From an uncultured Bacteroidales bacterium (GTDB lineage: Bacteria; Bacteroidota; Bacteroidia; Bacteroidales; F082), in contig CAJOIF010000020.1 of NCBI GenBank assembly GCA_905234765.1, positions 1 to 64,000 on the forward strand: 64,000 bases of DNA, in the 5' to 3' direction. The position numbers and the translations under genes were made by a program. A model generated the notes under the pieces. The model did no database searches. It saw only the letters and a list, made by a program, of their open reading frames with translations, and was not told the origin of the DNA. This document shows, in pieces, positions 60,620 to 64,000 of this stretch. Position 1 is the stretch's first letter, and each line of letters begins with the position of its first letter.

Positions 60620-60648
60620 TTGCTATTTCCAATTTTTTTGTAAATTTG
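60620..60648 (+). promoter_or_regulatory. Promoter of the last T9SS gene
   Basis: TTG at 60620-60622 and TAAATTTG at 60641-60648, 18 bases apart; start codon 48 bases later. Confidence 0.45.
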
Positions 60649-60695
60649 GCGGTTGAAAAATTGTGCAAACAACTAAAATCAAACTTAAATCGACC

Positions 60696-63600
60696 ATGAG
60701 AAGCTTCACGAAAATCATTATCGCTGTTGTGGTATTGTTTGTCTTGCCTTTGAAACAATTTGGGCAGCGGATACAAACTACAAACAATCAGCCGATCATC
60801 GAGTTCAACATCACAGATATAGCTGGATTCGACCAGCGTGTCATCTTTCTTCATGACCTGATAAGCGACTGCCGTTTTGATGTCATCACCAGCGAAAGAG
60901 ACGGAGTTTTCCTCATCAGTGCCAATGAAGCTTTCGACGGCATCAACTTACAAGAGGCTTTCAATGACTTCCGTGAGCAAAGCACACAGCAGTATAACCT
61001 TTTGAGCAAAGAGGAGTGTGCACAGACAGCACTTGAATATAAAGCCATGCTGCCCAACGATTTCATTCTCTCTTTGATGATGGACACTTACGTCAGGTCG
61101 AGATTAAACAACACCTGCGCCAATGCCGACCCATTCTGTACCGACAACGGTTTGTATGAATTCCCAGCTGGTGTCAATGCTGGCAGCGGAGAGAGCGGTC
61201 CTGATTACAACTGCCTCTATTCAACCCCCAACCCAGCATGGTATTATATGCGTATTTTGAACCCTGGCAACATTGACATTTACATGTACAGCACTCCTAG
61301 CCACGACATTGACTTTTGCTGCTGGGGACCTTTTACCGACCCTATCACACCTTGTCCCAACGGATTGACCTCTGACAAGGTTGTCAGCTGTAGCTATTCC
61401 GCCGCTGCCACTGAACACTGCTTGATTCCTTCTACAGCTCAAACGGGCGACTATTTCATACTCGTCATCACCAACTACTCCAATGCCACCTGCAATATCT
61501 CATTCAGTAAGGTGTCCGGTACTGGCACCACTGACTGCGGCATCCTGCCACCTTTGGTTGACAACAACGGGCCCTACTGCGTGGGTGAAACCATCACCTT
61601 GACGGCCAACGGTCAGGCTGGTGCCACATACAGCTGGTCAGGCCCTGGCGGTTTCTCATCCGCCCAACAGAACCCCACCCGTCCCAACTGTACGTTGAAC
61701 ATGGCTGGCACCTACACCTGTACTATCTCCGTGGGCAACCAGACCAACAGTGCCACCACCGAAGTGGTCATCTACCCAGACCCCACAGCCAACTTCAACT
61801 TTACATCGGTCTGCCAAGGTACACCGACACAGTTCAATAGTACAGCCACAACCAATCCCAATGGGCAGCAAATCCAAAGCTACCAATGGAACTTCGGTGA
61901 CGGACAGACTGGCTCTGGACAAAGCGTGATGCACACCTATGCCCAACCTGGCAACTATCAAGTGACACACACCGTCTCAACCGGTAACGGTCACTGCACA
62001 GACCAGAAGACCCAGACTGTGCCCGTATATGCCGCTCCGAGTGCCTCAGCCACAGCTCAACCCAGTACTGTCATGTACGGCCAAGTTGCCACCCTTACTG
62101 CCAGCGCAGGCACCACAGGAACTTTCAACTTCCATTGGGAGCCTTCCAATATGGTCGTCAACCCCAACTCACAAACCACACAAACCGTGCAACTGCAAGC
62201 CACTCAAACCTTCACAGTCACCGTCACCAACCCGCAAGGCGGCTGCAGCAGCACAGCACAAGTTACCGTAAGCATGAATGGCTCCAACATGACTGCCACG
62301 GCCACTGCCGACCATTATGAACTTTGTGAAGGCGAATCAACCACCTTACATGCCATACCTGCAGGTGGCACAGGTAGCTTCACTTACAACTGGACACCAG
62401 CCAACACGCTGAACAACGCCAGTAATCAGAACCCCATAGCCACTCCTCCTGTTGGCACGACCACATATACCTGCACTGTTAGCGACGGCATCACCAGCCA
62501 AAATGTCACCGTAACCATTACAGTGCATCCCAATAGGGAGTCCAACATCTACGAGAACATCTGCGAGAACGAAACCTATAACTTCTTTGGCAATGTATTG
62601 CAAACCCCTGGAGTGTATGACCATACCATCCAGACCGTTTTTGGATGCGACAGCCTCATCCACTTGCATTTAGGCAACTGGCAGATTTACGAAACTCCTG
62701 TTACCGACCATTTCTGCCAAGGCGAACAATATATGTTCTTCGGCGAGGCTCTTAACACTCCTGGCCTGTACTACCATACATTGCAGTCGGAACACGGCTG
62801 CGACAGCACAATCAGACTCAATCTTATCGAAGATCCGATTTATGAAGTCCCTCTCATGGAATCCACCTGTGAAGGCGGTCCGGGCTATTATTACCAAGGC
62901 GATTACCTGCAACCCAGTTCTTCCCCATACATCTATGTCTTTGAGAGTGCATCAGGTTGCGATAGCATCATCAGCCTTTATGTTTCGGAATCGGAATACA
63001 ACTCCAAGACATACTCGGTCTCCATCTGTGCAGAACAATACACATGGCCATCTAACAACACAACCTACTATTCATCAGGCGTTTATTACGACACCCTATC
63101 CTATCCCAACTCCTGCGACAGCACTCTTGTCCTTTTCCTTGAATTGAGACCAAGCTTCTCCACCCCATTAGAAATCTCCAGTTGCGATGTTTTCCGTTGG
63201 AGAGACGAGGATTTCCAGGTTGACACGACCTTCTATGCCAGCACGACCTACACCCACCATTACATTAATAGTTATGGCTGCAATAGCGACGTGACCTTAT
63301 ACCTCACTGTAAAAGAACATGACGAAACGGAAGAGACCCATCCGGAATACACCAGTATAATCGGCTGTGACAGTGCCTATTGGAATCCTCGCGGATATGA
63401 TTTCTACTCAGAGGATCTCTATCAACCTGAGAACAACTGGTACACCATATCTTCGCAGACCAACCGTCCTTACCAAAGGGTCTACACGAACCATGTCGGC
63501 TGCGACAGTATCGTCCGCATGCCACTCCATCTTGAATACACACCCCAACCTGTTGAGATTAGACCTGTTGACCTCAACAACTCAGCACCCCATTGGGTGG

Positions 63601-64000
63601 TCACTGCCACTGAGTTCCAAGTCAACTGTTACGACTTCAACATTTGGGAAGAAGGACATCCTTCCAGCTGTCATTGGGACTCCATCAGATGGGAATTTGA
63701 AGACCCGAGTATGCTCTGGATGCTGGAGCCCGATGAGACTACCGTACCTGCAGGTAAGAGATGCAGAATGTACGTCCTCAACCACGTTGACGACACGATA
63801 TGGCTCCGTGCCACTGTCTACAACATGTGTGCTCCACAAGGTGTGTCACAACGTTACTGGTTCGTGTGCTCATGGTATGATGTCGAAGAGCAATCCGGAA
63901 ACGCTGCCGATTTCAGTGTGGTGCCCAACCCCAACAATGGAATGATGACATTGACGTTTGAAAACCTCACAGGCAAAATCGACGTGAAAGTGTACGACAT
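60696..64000 (+). CDS. T9SS-type surface protein, paralogue 2 (partial, C-terminus beyond the window)
   Basis: ATG at 60696 opens a frame of 1101 codons that is still open at the window edge. Layout matches the preceding gene: signal (IIIAVVVLFVLPLKQFGQ), DPFCTDNGLYEFPAGVNAGS, YYMRILNPGNIDIYMYSTP, DFCCWGPF, an Ig-like run (GPYCVGETITLTANGQAGAT), then a PKD domain (YQWNFGDGQTGSGQSVMHTY), another Ig-like module, and at least five CDS-type repeats (HGCDSTIRLNL, GCDSIISLYV, GCNSDVTLYL), a WEFEDP module and PNPNNGMMTLTFENLTGKID, the start of the T9SS signal. It exceeds paralogue 1 by the PKD domain and several repeats. Confidence 0.88.
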   Translation, partial: MRSFTKIIIAVVVLFVLPLKQFGQRIQTTNNQPIIEFNITDIAGFDQRVIFLHDLISDCRFDVITSERDGVFLISANEAFDGINLQEAFNDFREQSTQQYNLLSKEECAQTALEYKAMLPNDFILSLMMDTYVRSRLNNTCANADPFCTDNGLYEFPAGVNAGSGESGPDYNCLYSTPNPAWYYMRILNPGNIDIYMYSTPSHDIDFCCWGPFTDPITPCPNGLTSDKVVSCSYSAAATEHCLIPSTAQTGDYFILVITNYSNATCNISFSKVSGTGTTDCGILPPLVDNNGPYCVGETITLTANGQAGATYSWSGPGGFSSAQQNPTRPNCTLNMAGTYTCTISVGNQTNSATTEVVIYPDPTANFNFTSVCQGTPTQFNSTATTNPNGQQIQSYQWNFGDGQTGSGQSVMHTYAQPGNYQVTHTVSTGNGHCTDQKTQTVPVYAAPSASATAQPSTVMYGQVATLTASAGTTGTFNFHWEPSNMVVNPNSQTTQTVQLQATQTFTVTVTNPQGGCSSTAQVTVSMNGSNMTATATADHYELCEGESTTLHAIPAGGTGSFTYNWTPANTLNNASNQNPIATPPVGTTTYTCTVSDGITSQNVTVTITVHPNRESNIYENICENETYNFFGNVLQTPGVYDHTIQTVFGCDSLIHLHLGNWQIYETPVTDHFCQGEQYMFFGEALNTPGLYYHTLQSEHGCDSTIRLNLIEDPIYEVPLMESTCEGGPGYYYQGDYLQPSSSPYIYVFESASGCDSIISLYVSESEYNSKTYSVSICAEQYTWPSNNTTYYSSGVYYDTLSYPNSCDSTLVLFLELRPSFSTPLEISSCDVFRWRDEDFQVDTTFYASTTYTHHYINSYGCNSDVTLYLTVKEHDETEETHPEYTSIIGCDSAYWNPRGYDFYSEDLYQPENNWYTISSQTNRPYQRVYTNHVGCDSIVRMPLHLEYTPQPVEIRPVDLNNSAPHWVVTATEFQVNCYDFNIWEEGHPSSCHWDSIRWEFEDPSMLWMLEPDETTVPAGKRCRMYVLNHVDDTIWLRATVYNMCAPQGVSQRYWFVCSWYDVEEQSGNAADFSVVPNPNNGMMTLTFENLTGKIDVKVYD

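Noticed and set aside
1..64000. tRNA or rRNA genes
   Set aside because: No cloverleaf-like sequence or rRNA motif was recognised in any intergenic gap by eye; a tRNA-finding program was not available.

Overview
The window reads as chromosomal DNA of a member of the Bacteroidota, most likely order Bacteroidales from an anaerobic (gut or rumen type) habitat. Support: -7 promoter boxes of the form TAnnTTTG, several proteins ending in type IX secretion (T9SS type A) sorting domains, a bL34 ribosomal protein ending in SDEY, an Rnf operon in Bacteroidota order preceded by rseC, and PCMD, DUF5606-like and FISUMP-like proteins. No rRNA, tRNA, CRISPR array, phage or transposase gene was found.

Layout. 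1-6782 (minus): a tripartite efflux operon (TolC-like channel, HlyD/MacA-like adaptor, MacB/LolD-type ATPase, two FtsX-type permeases). The larger permease gene is cut by an in-frame TGA, and two intergenic repeat elements sit inside the operon. 7021-17162: a small lipoprotein, a T9SS adhesin-like protein, a GNAT protein, htpG, two paralogous lipoproteins flanking an AAA/DUF4143 ATPase, and two TPM-domain proteins. 17312-23430: ftsE, two glycosyltransferases (one frameshifted), murB, a fused pyrK-pyrD, and a DUF5606-like protein. 23582-31533: a TIR-transmembrane protein, a four-gene minus-strand operon (5-alpha-steroid-reductase-like, Old Yellow Enzyme, SDR and PCMD proteins), a YugP-like zinc peptidase, pepD, and an rpmH with an internal deletion. 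31638-44882: a glycan or cell-surface region with a methyltransferase, two glycosyltransferases, a YfhO-like membrane protein, two LicD-family proteins, an SDR-cytidylyltransferase fusion, a T9SS protein, a flippase and a YihY protein. 44956-53045: rseC and rnfBCDGEA, with two surface-protein genes between rseC and rnfB and a damaged rnfA. 53332-64000: a gingipain-like C25 peptidase followed by two large paralogous T9SS proteins, the last running off the window.

Most unusual points: (1) four intergenic elements built from GAC-phased heptamers in opposed arms with a constant 7-8-7-7 spacing, plus a fifth of the same design with a different heptamer (nnTCAGC) inside the rnf operon; (2) an operon resembling the 5-alpha-reductase / 5-beta-reductase / 3-beta-HSDH steroid and bile-acid clusters of gut Bacteroidota; (3) a reductase-cytidylyltransferase fusion beside two LicD proteins, suggesting CDP-polyol synthesis and transfer; (4) an unusual number of lesions in normally conserved genes (permease TGA, glycosyltransferase frameshift, rnfA deletion, rpmH deletion, an ATPase without a standard start codon), which may be biology or consensus error.

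All functional statements are from reading the sequence; no database search was run.
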